Positions 1-8,091 are shown, counted from the stretch's first letter. The stretch is DNA of 12,276 nt from Acidobacteriota bacterium (GCA_023415725.1 JAEZJR010000020.1:1-12276); one strand, 5' to 3'. The notes: generated from the sequence alone by a model not told the origin. Numbers and translations: made by a program.

Positions 1-1322
1 GCGACGGGGACGGTCCTCGCGGCGGTCCCGGTCTGCACGACGGTGGAGTACTCCCCGATCAGCTTCCAAGCGGCATCGTACACGAACACGGTCGTTTCGC
101 CGGTCGTGGGGACGTGCTTCTTCACACGCTTCCCGTCCCCGTCGTAAGAATATTCGCCCACGGTGACACCGCTCTCCACCACTTCGATCTGCTTGTTCTC
201 CGCGTCGTACGTGAAAGTCCTTCCTTCCGCGTCCGCGGTGGTGTTCCCGGCGTCGTCGTACGAATAGCTTTGGCCGCCCGCGAAGCGGTTGTTCGCGGTG
301 TTGACGGTCGGGTTGTACACTTCCGGGGCGAACCCGGGTGGGAGCGTCGTGGTGTTGTTGTTCGAGGTGTTGAAGTACCGGTTCCCGTACCGGTCGTACG
401 TGAAGGTCTGCTTCCACGTTTGCGAGTTGTTCTGCGTCTCCTCCGCGGAAGCCAGCCGGTTCAGCTCATCGTACGCGTACGCCTGGACGAACGGGTGGGC
501 GGCCCCGGGGACGGTGATCTTTTGTTCGACAACATTCCCGTTGTTCGCGGTGGTCCCGTACGAGTATTCGAGTCTGAGAAGATCCTGCGAGGCGACCCCG
601 TTCCCCAGCCCAATCTTGGTCGGCTGCAGCCGCGAGTTGAACATGTTGTTCTCCCACCGCCCGTTCCCGAGCCTTACGGCCGTGACCGCCCCGGCCGGGT
701 TGTAGATGAACCCGTTCGCGAAATTGCGATAAGTTTCGGTCGATCTCTTCGACTCCACCTGCGAGAGCGACCCGTCCCCGGTGTCGAATGTGTTCTTCAC
801 CACGCGCCCGGACGGGTAGGTCTGCTCAAGCAGCTGCCCCGAAAGGTTGTACGAGTACCCGGTCGTGTAATCGAACCCGTCGGTGGTCTGCTTGTGGGCG
901 GTCACACGACCTAGGATGTCAAACGCGGTGTACTCGGTTGCCGAGACGGAACTGGAAACCTTGGTGAGCTTCCCGTACGCGTTGGCCTTGTTGTCGTAGG
1001 TGTAAGTGACGTCGGGGGTAGAGTCGGAGTAGTTCCGGAACGTGACGCGGTTCAAAGCATCGTAGGAATACGTCGTGCCGATCGACCGGGCGTCCGTCTT
1101 GCTCGTCAGATTCCCGTTCGGATCATAGCTGTAGCTGATCGTACCGGACTCCGGGTTCGTCGCCTGCTTCAGCCTTGATAGGGCGTCGCAAGCGAATGTG
1201 CGGATCTGAGCCCCCTGCGTGACCGTCGTCAGGTTGCCGAGCGTGTCGTACGCGTGATGGGTCGACATCAATGTCTTGCCCGCCGGAGCGGTCGGGACGG
1301 GCGCCGACTTAGCGCTTGCCAT
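1..1322 (-). CDS. RHS/YD-repeat protein fragment, no normal N-terminus, 3' end beyond window
   Basis: The minus-strand frame is open from about 1322 to the left edge, giving about 440 residues. It holds roughly a dozen YD-type repeats such as YDTLGNLTTVTQ, YDPNGNLTSKTD, YDALNRVTFRNY, YDELNRL, YDAENKQIEVV and YDGDGKRVKKH. This pattern belongs to the RHS/YD-repeat family, large secreted or surface beta-cage proteins that often carry a variable C-terminal toxin. The conserved RHS core and any C-terminal tip would lie left of position 1. The start is uncertain: the ATG at 1320-1322 overlaps the upstream TPR-CHAT stop by 14 nt, and another ATG lies at 1266-1268. Neither gives a signal peptide or a clear Shine-Dalgarno site. 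Family members usually carry many more N-terminal repeats, so I infer a 5'-truncated gene. Glycine is written GGG in about 26 of 36 codons, unlike the neighbours. The RHS identity is sure; whether it is expressed is not. Confidence 0.85.
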   Translation of the reverse strand, partial: MASAKSAPVPTAPAGKTLMSTHHAYDTLGNLTTVTQGAQIRTFACDALSRLKQATNPESGTISYSYDPNGNLTSKTDARSIGTTYSYDALNRVTFRNYSDSTPDVTYTYDNKANAYGKLTKVSSSVSATEYTAFDILGRVTAHKQTTDGFDYTTGYSYNLSGQLLEQTYPSGRVVKNTFDTGDGSLSQVESKRSTETYRNFANGFIYNPAGAVTAVRLGNGRWENNMFNSRLQPTKIGLGNGVASQDLLRLEYSYGTTANNGNVVEQKITVPGAAHPFVQAYAYDELNRLASAEETQNNSQTWKQTFTYDRYGNRYFNTSNNNTTTLPPGFAPEVYNPTVNTANNRFAGGQSYSYDDAGNTTADAEGRTFTYDAENKQIEVVESGVTVGEYSYDGDGKRVKKHVPTTGETTVFVYDAAWKLIGEYSTVVQTGTAARTVPV

Positions 1323-4300
1323 CGAGGTTTGCCCATTCGCCGGAATGGATGAAGCTTGCCCAGTAGAAGGGGTGCGTTCGGGCGGGCCGTTTAAGCATCG
1401 AAAGCTGCACTTGACGAAGCGCTGCTCCGCGCCCGACTCCGGCTCTTAAATTCTTGTAATATCCGACCATTAATTCGCGGGTGACAAGATCGCTGACAGG
1501 CCAAAGGCTCATCAGCAGCGATTCTGTTCCCGCAAGGGCAAACGCTCTTCTCAGCCCGTAGACACCTTCTCCAACACGTATCTCTCCGACGCCGGTGTCG
1601 CATGCCGAGAGGACGGTCAACTTGGTTCCCCAGAGGTCAAGGCCCGAAGCTTCCAACGCAGTCAGGATGCCGTCGTCCGGACGGCCTGCACGGAAATTTG
1701 CGCCCGCGAGGGCCAGGCCCGACCGAACAAGCGGATTGTCGATAGCGGGCAGTCCGTTACCAGGCGCATTCCGGTTTTCCGGGTCCACGACCGCCCTCAG
1801 GTCCTGCAGAAAGAACCCATGTGTTGCAAGATGCAGGATGTTCGGGGCTTTTAGACCGCTCAACACTGCAACGGAGGCGTTCGGCCCAGTTAGCATTAGG
1901 GCGTCCGGGAACAGTTTACGGATGGCTTTCGCCTCGGTTTCCGTGCCGGCCAGCGGCACAAATCGAACCTCAGAGATATCCCTGGCGACGGCGATGTTCC
2001 TCTTCAGCTCGCCCGGCGGGATGGCGGCGGAGCCGACCGTCAGGTCGCTCACATCGCTGAATGTAGGATTCGCAACTATTGTTGGCGGCTGAGCAGGCTG
2101 CGGAAACGCTCCCATTCGAAGAAGATCCCGCCCGCTTGTAAGATAAGTGAATTGATACTCTTCTACCAGATACCGCCGCCGCTCATTGACAAGGGCTTCG
2201 AACGGTATCACGTTCAACTCGCCCTCGGGCGACAGTAAAATGTGTTTTGCATTGCCGATAAGTGACCGGATAGGGCGAAACGCTTTCTCGTCCAGATCGC
2301 GAGCGAGTTTCATCACGTCGGTTCGCTGCGAATCACGAAGGGCTTTTCGAAACTTCCCGACGCTCGAATCGATCGACGCCGCGTCGCCGAGCGGCACGTA
2401 CCCGACGCTTTCGCCCGGGCGAAAAACGTAGGCGACGTATCGCATGGACGGCGTGCCGGCGGGCTTATCGTCGAACTTCGACTCCACGATCGCGTATTCG
2501 ATCAGTACCGAATCGCTGGGGATAGCGGCCTTCACATCTCCGACCGAATGTGTCCTGGGCGGTTGGTAGAAACCGGCGCTAATTCGGCTGAGTTCGCGGT
2601 CGAGCCGGTCTTTTTCCGACTGCAGATCCGCAACGTCTTTATCGAATCTATCCGTCGGGGCCGCCCCCGGCCCCGCAAACATCAAGGCTGTAAGCCTCGC
2701 GGTCGTGTCTCTGTGCTTAGCGATGAGAGAAGCATTTTCGCCACCCGCATGTTTCCTCAGATTAGCCAGCGACATTGCTGTGGCGTCGAATACCCTGCCT
2801 TTGCGCTGCAGCAATATCGTTGCAGACATTTCGCGCAGCTTCTCATTGGACGGTGCAAGTTGGGTATGCATCGCGAGCGTTTGCTCAAGGTCAGCGTTCA
2901 ACCGCGACGCGAACGAAAGCCGTTGGTGCTCCGTACCAAAGACAAGGTTTATTGTCAACAGCTTTTCGCCGATCTCATTTGCCCGTGCCTGAAAAAGAAC
3001 GGCTTGTTGAATATTTCCCGCTAACGCGTTCAATTCCGCCAGCGTGCTGAGCACTTCGCGAACGTTCTCATGATCGGTGCCAAACAACTTCTCCCGTATG
3101 GATAACGATTCGTTGAGCTCCTTTTCCGCGATCCTAAGATCGTTTTCCCGAATGCGCGTACGGGCCGAATACAGCAAGATACCTGAAAATTTGAGCGGAT
3201 CCGTCCCCTTGTGTATTTCGGCAATCCTCAACGCTTTATCCAGAAAGCTCCGAGCCGTTACCAGATCGCCCCGTTCCCGATAGAGATTCCCCAGCGTCGC
3301 GTAATTGTCTATCAGTTGCGAACTGTCGGGGCCGAAGTTCTTCTCGTAGATCGCGAGCGACCGCAGCAGCATTTGTTCAGCGGCCGCGGGGCCCTCAACA
3401 TTAGCTGCCACCATGGCGACGTTATAAATGGCCTCCGCGATCGAAGGGTGGCCGGCCGGGAGGCTCTTCTCGCGGATGGCGAGTACCCTGCGATCCAATT
3501 TCAAAGCCGAAACGAAATCCCCTTTGTAATAAGCGAGGGCGGCGAGATTTGAGAGCAGCGGAGTCAGATCAATATGATCCTCACCTAATAACCGCTCGCG
3601 GATCTTCAGAGCTCTTTCGTAAACGAGCTCGGCCGCTTCGTAGTCCCCTCTGACGCGATGAAGTATCCCCAAATTGTTCAGGACCACCGAAACCGGATAG
3701 CTTTCAGGCCCGAAAGCCTTTTCCCTGATCTCGAGTATTCGCTTGAACTTCCGATCGGCCTCGTCGAATTCACCCCTCCGGCGGTGATGGATGGTAAGGT
3801 TGTTGTACACCTCTGCGAGTATGAGTTCGTCCGTTTCGGGATTGCTTTCGTATATTCGGCGCGCTTTGTCCTGGCATTCGAATGATCTTTCATCATTGCC
3901 GGCACTAAAGTGATAGATGCCGATCCTGTTCAGGACGACGGCGACCTCGCTGCTGGACGGGCCGAGGGCCGCCTCACGGAGTTTGAGAGCCTGCTCCGCG
4001 GTCGAGATCGCATCCGCATATCTTCCCGCTCGGGATTGAGATGCGGCTTTAGCGAGCAAAACTCTAGCCTCGTGCAACGTCTTCGCGGTTTCGTCCGCGT
4101 TCGCGGCCTCGAGTAAGACCAATTCGTATTTGCCGGAAGTAGTGCCTCGCTTGCCTTCCACCTCGATGCGATACAGCCCGGTTTCGTCCGCGACAAATTC
4201 GAATGGCTCCTTTGCCTCAATCCTCAATTGCGAGTCGAACTCGGCAGTCCAGCGATCCTGCCCGGCGATCACCCTAACGATCAGATCCGTGCCCTTTTGC

Positions 4301-4485
4301 TCCACCATCCCGCGTACAAGCTGGCCGGCGGTGGAGCGCAGCGAGTACGTATGCTTCTGCCCCGCCGCTATCTCGCGGATGATCGGCGCACCTTGAATAA
4401 GCGTAATCGCTTCCGAATTCTGCGAATAGGCCGTACCGCAGAAGAGGGCAAGGATGATCGCGGTGAGGGAGGATATTCGAAACAT
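1309..4485 (-). CDS. Exported TPR-CHAT domain protein (caspase-like putative peptidase)
   Basis: The ATG at 4485 gives 1058 residues with a signal peptide at once (MFRISSLTAI..., likely cut near AYS-Q, residue 21). An in-frame ATG at 4518 would add 11 residues ahead of it. Neither has a clear ribosome site. Residues about 25-127 look like a PPC-like beta-sandwich. Residues about 154-489 form eight consecutive 42-residue TPRs of the kinesin-light-chain type, with recurrent LxIREKxFG, plus a partial ninth. A short charged helical stretch (about 612-632) follows, then the CHAT domain (about 655-1055). The CHAT dyad is present: His889 in LATHGFF and Cys962 in LSACDTG. The HPFYWASFIHSGEW ending is typical, so the C-terminus is intact. 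CHAT is a caspase-clan fold (C80/clan CD-like), and the TPRs are expected to bind a partner or substrate. The target is unknown. It is probably periplasmic or surface-exposed, and transcribed alone from the divergent region at its 5' side. Confidence 0.93.
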   Translation of the reverse strand: MFRISSLTAIILALFCGTAYSQNSEAITLIQGAPIIREIAAGQKHTYSLRSTAGQLVRGMVEQKGTDLIVRVIAGQDRWTAEFDSQLRIEAKEPFEFVADETGLYRIEVEGKRGTTSGKYELVLLEAANADETAKTLHEARVLLAKAASQSRAGRYADAISTAEQALKLREAALGPSSSEVAVVLNRIGIYHFSAGNDERSFECQDKARRIYESNPETDELILAEVYNNLTIHHRRRGEFDEADRKFKRILEIREKAFGPESYPVSVVLNNLGILHRVRGDYEAAELVYERALKIRERLLGEDHIDLTPLLSNLAALAYYKGDFVSALKLDRRVLAIREKSLPAGHPSIAEAIYNVAMVAANVEGPAAAEQMLLRSLAIYEKNFGPDSSQLIDNYATLGNLYRERGDLVTARSFLDKALRIAEIHKGTDPLKFSGILLYSARTRIRENDLRIAEKELNESLSIREKLFGTDHENVREVLSTLAELNALAGNIQQAVLFQARANEIGEKLLTINLVFGTEHQRLSFASRLNADLEQTLAMHTQLAPSNEKLREMSATILLQRKGRVFDATAMSLANLRKHAGGENASLIAKHRDTTARLTALMFAGPGAAPTDRFDKDVADLQSEKDRLDRELSRISAGFYQPPRTHSVGDVKAAIPSDSVLIEYAIVESKFDDKPAGTPSMRYVAYVFRPGESVGYVPLGDAASIDSSVGKFRKALRDSQRTDVMKLARDLDEKAFRPIRSLIGNAKHILLSPEGELNVIPFEALVNERRRYLVEEYQFTYLTSGRDLLRMGAFPQPAQPPTIVANPTFSDVSDLTVGSAAIPPGELKRNIAVARDISEVRFVPLAGTETEAKAIRKLFPDALMLTGPNASVAVLSGLKAPNILHLATHGFFLQDLRAVVDPENRNAPGNGLPAIDNPLVRSGLALAGANFRAGRPDDGILTALEASGLDLWGTKLTVLSACDTGVGEIRVGEGVYGLRRAFALAGTESLLMSLWPVSDLVTRELMVGYYKNLRAGVGRGAALRQVQLSMLKRPARTHPFYWASFIHSGEWANLDGKR

Positions 4486-4627
4486 TAATGCAGAGCCGTT
4501 CGGGACTTCAATCAACATAAATAGCTATGAGTTCTATGATCGGATGTGCGAACTTTTAGCGGGGATTATCGCACGGCAGCGGAAGAATAGTCATTATCTT
4601 TCTATCCGAATCAAGCGCCGGGCTCCC

Positions 4628-4637
4628 TAACATGTTA
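4628..4637. repeat. 10-bp perfect palindrome in the divergent intergenic region
   Basis: TAACATGTTA is its own reverse complement and sits about 110-140 bp from the starts of both divergent genes, so it could be an operator. The rest of 4519-4751 shows no ORF with coding character, no RNA gene, and no promoter I would defend. A palindrome of this length can occur by chance. Confidence 0.25.
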
Positions 4638-4739
4638 ATGTGGCCAGGCCGCAGAGTCTTCCTGTACGGGCCCAAATCCAGCAAAGTCCGTTGTCATACT
4701 CCTTGATACAAAACCCGCTCGGAATCCGCCTTAGAGTAT

Positions 4740-4743
4740 GGAG
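4740..4743 (+). promoter_or_regulatory. Ribosome binding site of the 4752 gene
   Basis: GGAG lies 8 nt before the ATG at 4752 and supports that start. The ATG is followed at once by a signal-peptide sequence, so the two lines of evidence agree. Confidence 0.6.
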
Positions 4744-4751
4744 ATATTTCT

Positions 4752-6110
4752 ATGCTTTTAAGGTTTTCCTCGTTCGCGATCTTGATCGTGCTGGTTTCGG
4801 TGTCTTCGGCCTTCGGGCAGAGCGGTGAATACGAAGCTGCGAGCAGCTCGAGCCTGACATCCGTTTCCCTTCCTTCCGGAGCCCAGAGGGTATCGCCGAG
4901 CCATGTTCCGGCGGAGATCGAGCAGTCACTGGACAAGCTCGTCGTGCAGGGGGACGGCACGCTGCGCCGCAGTGGGACCGAGGTCCTCTTCTGGACGGGC
5001 GGCGACCTGAAGCGCACCGGGTCGAGAACGATCGTCAACCGCCTGACCGACACACTGAAGGTCGCAGGCTGGAAGTACGAACCGGCAGCTACGGAGAACG
5101 GCATCACGTTCTTTTCGCTTTTGAAGGACGGCGCTGAGCGGCGTGCGTTGATCGGGTTCCACGGCGAGGCTGACGGCACGCTCATCTTTGCGTGGACAGA
5201 ACTCGAAGCGAACGGCGCCGGTACGGCTAACGAGCCTGTGAATAAGAATTCAACTCCGACCGCAACGAGCACTGCGGGTGGTGGCGAAGCGGGTTACGAA
5301 TTCACCACACCGGCCGGTTGGACGCGGAGCGATTCGGCGGGCAAGGTCATGCTGAGCCGAGACGGCGACAAGACGCTTGCGTTCCTGCCCCTGATGGACT
5401 CGAGCGGCGACCTTGAGCGTGATGCCGACCGCATCCTGTGGCAGGTGTTCAAGGGATTCAACACGTGGTACGGTAACGGATTCACGCCTGATTACGGTAC
5501 GTTCGAGCGGGGCAAGACCATCCAGGGTCTCGAATATTTTCAGGCCTGCCGCTACGCCAAAAAGGCGAGCGACCCGAACGAGGGCTTCGTCGAATCGCGC
5601 TTCGACGCCGTCATCCTCCTCGTGAAAATTGGGAACAAGGTCGCGGTGGTTGTCGGCAGCCAGCCTTTCCAGTCGGTGTTCCACAGCGATTCCGCGGTCG
5701 CGGCGCTGGACCTTATCCTCTACGATCTAAGGTTCAAGGGTGTCGCCGAAAACTACGATCTGAAGAAAGATATACTCGGCTCGTGGTCCGCGGCGAGCAC
5801 CACGGTCGCCCTGGCTTACACCTTCAACGCGAACGGCACATTCAACAAGGGTGCCGCTATAGAATTTCGCACCTCGCGCGACCGCTACACCGATAACGTC
5901 ACGACGACGAGTTATGGGATTACGGACAGCTACAAACTCGCCGGCAACATCCTGACCCAAACCTACAAGAACACCAAACAGGTTGTGAAACAAAAGATCC
6001 GCGTCTACCAAACCAAATACGACAAAGACCCCTGGCGCCAGAAACTAGGCATGCTCCCCCTAGGCGACAACCCCAGAAACGAAACCATTGTAATGAGCAA
6101 GAGCGAGTAG
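4752..6110 (+). CDS. Exported protein of unknown function with possible lipocalin-like C-terminal domain
   Basis: The gene encodes 452 residues. Residues 1-22 form a signal peptide (MLLRFSSFAI..., cut near AFG-Q). Residues about 50-150 are a small alpha/beta region, followed by a low-complexity Gly/Thr/Asn/Ser linker (about 153-179). A second region (about 180-330) starts with YEFTTPAGWTRSD and contains W and Y clusters (ILWQVFKGFNTWYGNGF). A C-terminal beta-rich segment (about 336-449) starts ILGSW and has YTFNANGTF, which resembles the opening strands of lipocalin-like (DUF4923/YP_001813-style) domains. That match is by eye only. A single Cys remains after cleavage (C266), so no disulfide is expected. 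I do not recognise the gene and assign no function. It is monocistronic: divergent from the TPR-CHAT gene, preceded by GGAG, and ended by the terminator 9 nt after its stop. Confidence 0.85.
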   Translation: MLLRFSSFAILIVLVSVSSAFGQSGEYEAASSSSLTSVSLPSGAQRVSPSHVPAEIEQSLDKLVVQGDGTLRRSGTEVLFWTGGDLKRTGSRTIVNRLTDTLKVAGWKYEPAATENGITFFSLLKDGAERRALIGFHGEADGTLIFAWTELEANGAGTANEPVNKNSTPTATSTAGGGEAGYEFTTPAGWTRSDSAGKVMLSRDGDKTLAFLPLMDSSGDLERDADRILWQVFKGFNTWYGNGFTPDYGTFERGKTIQGLEYFQACRYAKKASDPNEGFVESRFDAVILLVKIGNKVAVVVGSQPFQSVFHSDSAVAALDLILYDLRFKGVAENYDLKKDILGSWSAASTTVALAYTFNANGTFNKGAAIEFRTSRDRYTDNVTTTSYGITDSYKLAGNILTQTYKNTKQVVKQKIRVYQTKYDKDPWRQKLGMLPLGDNPRNETIVMSKSE

Positions 6111-6119
6111 AAAATAAAA

Positions 6120-6147
6120 GGGACCCGATGATCGGGTCTCTTTTTTT
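6120..6147. terminator. Bidirectional intrinsic terminator between convergent genes
   Basis: GACCCG (6122-6127) pairs with CGGGTC (6133-6138) around an ATGAT loop. The stem is extended outward by a G-U pair (6121/6139) and a G-C pair (6120/6140). Seven T follow on the plus strand (6141-6147). On the minus strand the stem is followed by a T-rich run (the complement of AAAATAAAAG at 6111-6120). It therefore suits both the plus-strand 4752 gene and the minus-strand transporter whose stop is at 6201. Confidence 0.85.
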
Positions 6148-6200
6148 GATTGCATTGGGGTGACGCAACGATTGGACAGCGGTTTACTCACCGATCGTAT

Positions 6201-7298
6201 TTATTTATCCCCTTGTGCATCCTCCATCACCGGCTCCCCGATCACGTCTTCGACGTAGAGCATTTTGACGATGATCAGAAGGGTCGCAGCGAGCGGGGAG
6301 GCGAGCAGGAGGCCGAGGAAACCGAAGGCGACGCCGAGAAGCAGCATTGCGGAGATGGTGAGCACGGGCGGCATCTCGACACTTTTCCGGTCGACGAGCG
6401 GGGTGAATACGTAGCCGTCGAGGGACTGGAGCGCGAGGTAGAGCAGGGCGGTGTAGAGGGCGTGCTGCGGTGACTGCATGAAAGCGATCAGCACGGCAGG
6501 GATCGCGGCGAGCCACGGGCCGAAGGTCGGGATGAAATTCAAAAGCCCCGCCAGCACGCCGAGCGTGAGAGCGAGTGGCACACCGATGAGCCACAACCCG
6601 ATTCCCGTGAGAATTCCGTTGACGACCATCAACAGGAATCGCCCGCCGAGCCAGTGCCACAAGGCCTCGTCCAGCTTGCCGAACACCTCACCAGCCCGGT
6701 CGCGAAAACGCACCGGCAGCAGATGTTTGACCCCCTCAGAATAGAGCGACGGCTGGAAGGCGAGGTATAAACCGATCACGAACGCCACCAGCGCATTCAG
6801 TACGGCCCCGATCGCCGTCGAAGCCAGAGCGGTCACCTTAGACACCAGTGTGCCCCCGCGCGAAGCGAGCCAATCCGGCAGGCTGGGCAAATTGTCGACT
6901 GCCTCGCGCACAATCTCGTATTGCCGAAGGTACTCCTTGACGCTCGCCACCGCTTCCGGCAATATCCTCTGGATCTCCGCGATCTGCGCACCGATGCGCC
7001 CCGCCAGCAGCCAAACCGTCACGACGATCAGGGCCACCGACGCGAACGCCACGAGCCCGATCGCCAGGCCTTGCCCTACTCCCGTTTTCTCCCTGATGAA
7101 ACGCCCGACGCCGCGTAGCAGTATCGAGACCAGGACCCCCGCGAAGATCAGCAACAGCAGCTGAGCCGCGTACCAAACGAAATACAAGACAAGCGCCACG
7201 CCCGCCACCACGAGCGTCGCCACTAACACGTAACGAGCGAAGGTCAAATACTTGCTCTCCGACGCTTCGCTCGCCAATTCCCTCTCGGCTTTGTTCAT
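6201..7298 (-). CDS. AI-2E family transporter (PerM/TqsA-like membrane protein)
   Basis: The protein has 365 residues from the ATG at 7298. A frame extension to 7340 would start at TTG and adds 14 polar residues with no better ribosome site, so I prefer 7298. Hydrophobic segments fit eight membrane helices: about 23-43, 47-62, 77-99, 162-181, 221-240, 244-273, 280-295 and 313-347, the last probably split in two. A long soluble helical loop (about 100-160) sits between helices 3 and 4. The GLLNFIPTFGPWLAAIPAVLIAF region (about 251-273) is the recognisable family motif, and length matches the usual 340-380. The family includes TqsA, reported to export autoinducer-2, and PerM. Other members are linked to Na+/H+ antiport, so the substrate here cannot be read from sequence. 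The gene stands alone on the minus strand and ends about 50 bp before the shared terminator. Confidence 0.93.
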   Translation of the reverse strand: MNKAERELASEASESKYLTFARYVLVATLVVAGVALVLYFVWYAAQLLLLIFAGVLVSILLRGVGRFIREKTGVGQGLAIGLVAFASVALIVVTVWLLAGRIGAQIAEIQRILPEAVASVKEYLRQYEIVREAVDNLPSLPDWLASRGGTLVSKVTALASTAIGAVLNALVAFVIGLYLAFQPSLYSEGVKHLLPVRFRDRAGEVFGKLDEALWHWLGGRFLLMVVNGILTGIGLWLIGVPLALTLGVLAGLLNFIPTFGPWLAAIPAVLIAFMQSPQHALYTALLYLALQSLDGYVFTPLVDRKSVEMPPVLTISAMLLLGVAFGFLGLLLASPLAATLLIIVKMLYVEDVIGEPVMEDAQGDK

Positions 7299-7480
7299 CC
7301 TATATCCGTCAGGGTAGCCTGCTAGTCGCGAGGAACGCAATAATTTTCGTGAAACCGCGGAGCGGAACCGAGATCAGAACCGCGACTTCGCCGCACTGTT
7401 GCCGCCCGGCATCACTCGAAGTCGAGGCCTGCAGCGCGATCATTTACTTTTCTGAATCGCTGCTCCGTGAGTGGCAGTGC

Positions 7481-7858
7481 CTAAGTGCGGATACGTTCCC
7501 GCAGCCATGTGGTGAGTTCTTCTTCGGAGAGGCTGCCCTCGGCGAGGGAGAGAAAGGTTAGGTATTTGTCCTGCGAGGCCGCCTCGAGTTCGTAGCCGTT
7601 CACGATGAGGAAAGTGCGGCTCGCGACGAGGGACGTGCGTTTGTTCCCGTCGACGAACGGGTGATTTCTGGCTATCCCGTAAGTGAGAGCGGCCGTGAGC
7701 CGAGCGATGTCGGCTTCGGGTTCGTACGCAACGATGTTCCTGGGGCGGGCCAGGGCTGACTCGAGCAAACCCATATCGCGAACCCCATCGTCTCCGCCGT
7801 GTTCGGCGATTTGGCGCTTATGGATAGCGAGAACGGCGTCTATGCGGAGCCACTTCAT
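7481..7858 (-). CDS. doc: Death-on-curing (Doc) type toxin, Fic fold
   Basis: The protein has 125 residues, almost exactly the length of phage P1 Doc. The signature HPFVDGNKRT is at 66-75, giving His66, Phe68, Asp70, Asn72, Lys73 and Arg74. These are the same positions as in the P1 Doc motif HxFxDANKR. Doc proteins carry Lys where AMP-transferring Fic enzymes have Gly (NGR). Known family members phosphorylate EF-Tu and stop translation, and that activity is expected here. The N-terminal helix with MGLLESALARP (29-39) is the usual Doc segment. The ATG follows the antitoxin stop with no gap (TAGATG) and has no Shine-Dalgarno site, so its translation likely depends on the upstream gene, which keeps toxin below antitoxin. 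The gene is intact. The TAG stop is at 7481-7483, and I see no convincing terminator in the 182 bp beyond it (7299-7480). Confidence 0.93.
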   Translation of the reverse strand: MKWLRIDAVLAIHKRQIAEHGGDDGVRDMGLLESALARPRNIVAYEPEADIARLTAALTYGIARNHPFVDGNKRTSLVASRTFLIVNGYELEAASQDKYLTFLSLAEGSLSEEELTTWLRERIRT

Positions 7859-8086
7859 CTATTTGGCCAGCTTGCGAAGAACGTCACGGTCTTCGCGCAT
7901 TACGCGTTCTGCTATTTCCATTTGCTTGGCGAACTCGTCGTCGTAAGGTCGCAGTTCGATCCCGTCCGGCGTTTCCGTGGCGAACAGCGTATCCCCTTTT
8001 TCGACGCGGAGGCGTTCGAGTATTTCCCGTGGGAGAACGATGCCGGCTGAATTTCCTACCGTGGTGATCTTTAGTTTCGTGACCAT
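7859..8086 (-). CDS. AbrB/MazE/SpoVT-fold antitoxin of the Doc toxin
   Basis: The protein has 75 residues from the ATG at 8086. The frame stays open to a TTG at 8122, but that start would lie upstream of the predicted -10 box and inside the inverted repeat, so I reject it. Residues 4-47 (KITTVGNSAGIVLPREIL, then VEKGDTLFATETPDGIELRPY) are a swapped-hairpin AbrB/SpoVT DNA-binding domain, which binds DNA as a dimer. Residues 49-75 are a charged helical tail, likely the segment that folds on and neutralises the toxin. The classical Doc partner is Phd, a different fold. Pairing of Doc with an AbrB-type antitoxin is, as I recall, also seen in genome annotations. It is expected to repress its own operon through the repeat just upstream. 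There is no Shine-Dalgarno site before the ATG. Confidence 0.9.
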   Translation of the reverse strand: MVTKLKITTVGNSAGIVLPREILERLRVEKGDTLFATETPDGIELRPYDDEFAKQMEIAERVMREDRDVLRKLAK

Positions 8087-8091
8087 GGGGT

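Noticed and set aside
114..914. A 266-codon plus-strand frame opposite the RHS fragment
   Set aside because: Its Val/Arg/Pro-rich content is the mirror of the repeated TAC GAC and GGG codons of the RHS repeats. The minus strand shows clear YD repeats.
1..1322. A polymorphic toxin and immunity pair at the RHS gene
   Set aside because: The C-terminal tip and any immunity gene would be left of the window, so nothing can be said about them here.
1309..4485. A CRISPR-linked or other immune role for the TPR-CHAT protein (Csx29-like)
   Set aside because: There is no CRISPR array, no Cas or gasdermin gene nearby, and the protein has a signal peptide. Domain architecture alone is common in this group of bacteria.
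7299..7480. A tRNA or small RNA gene in the gap between the transporter and the toxin
   Set aside because: I could not fold a cloverleaf or find a TTCGAATC-type T-loop with a matching acceptor stem. No clear promoter or terminator pair brackets the gap.
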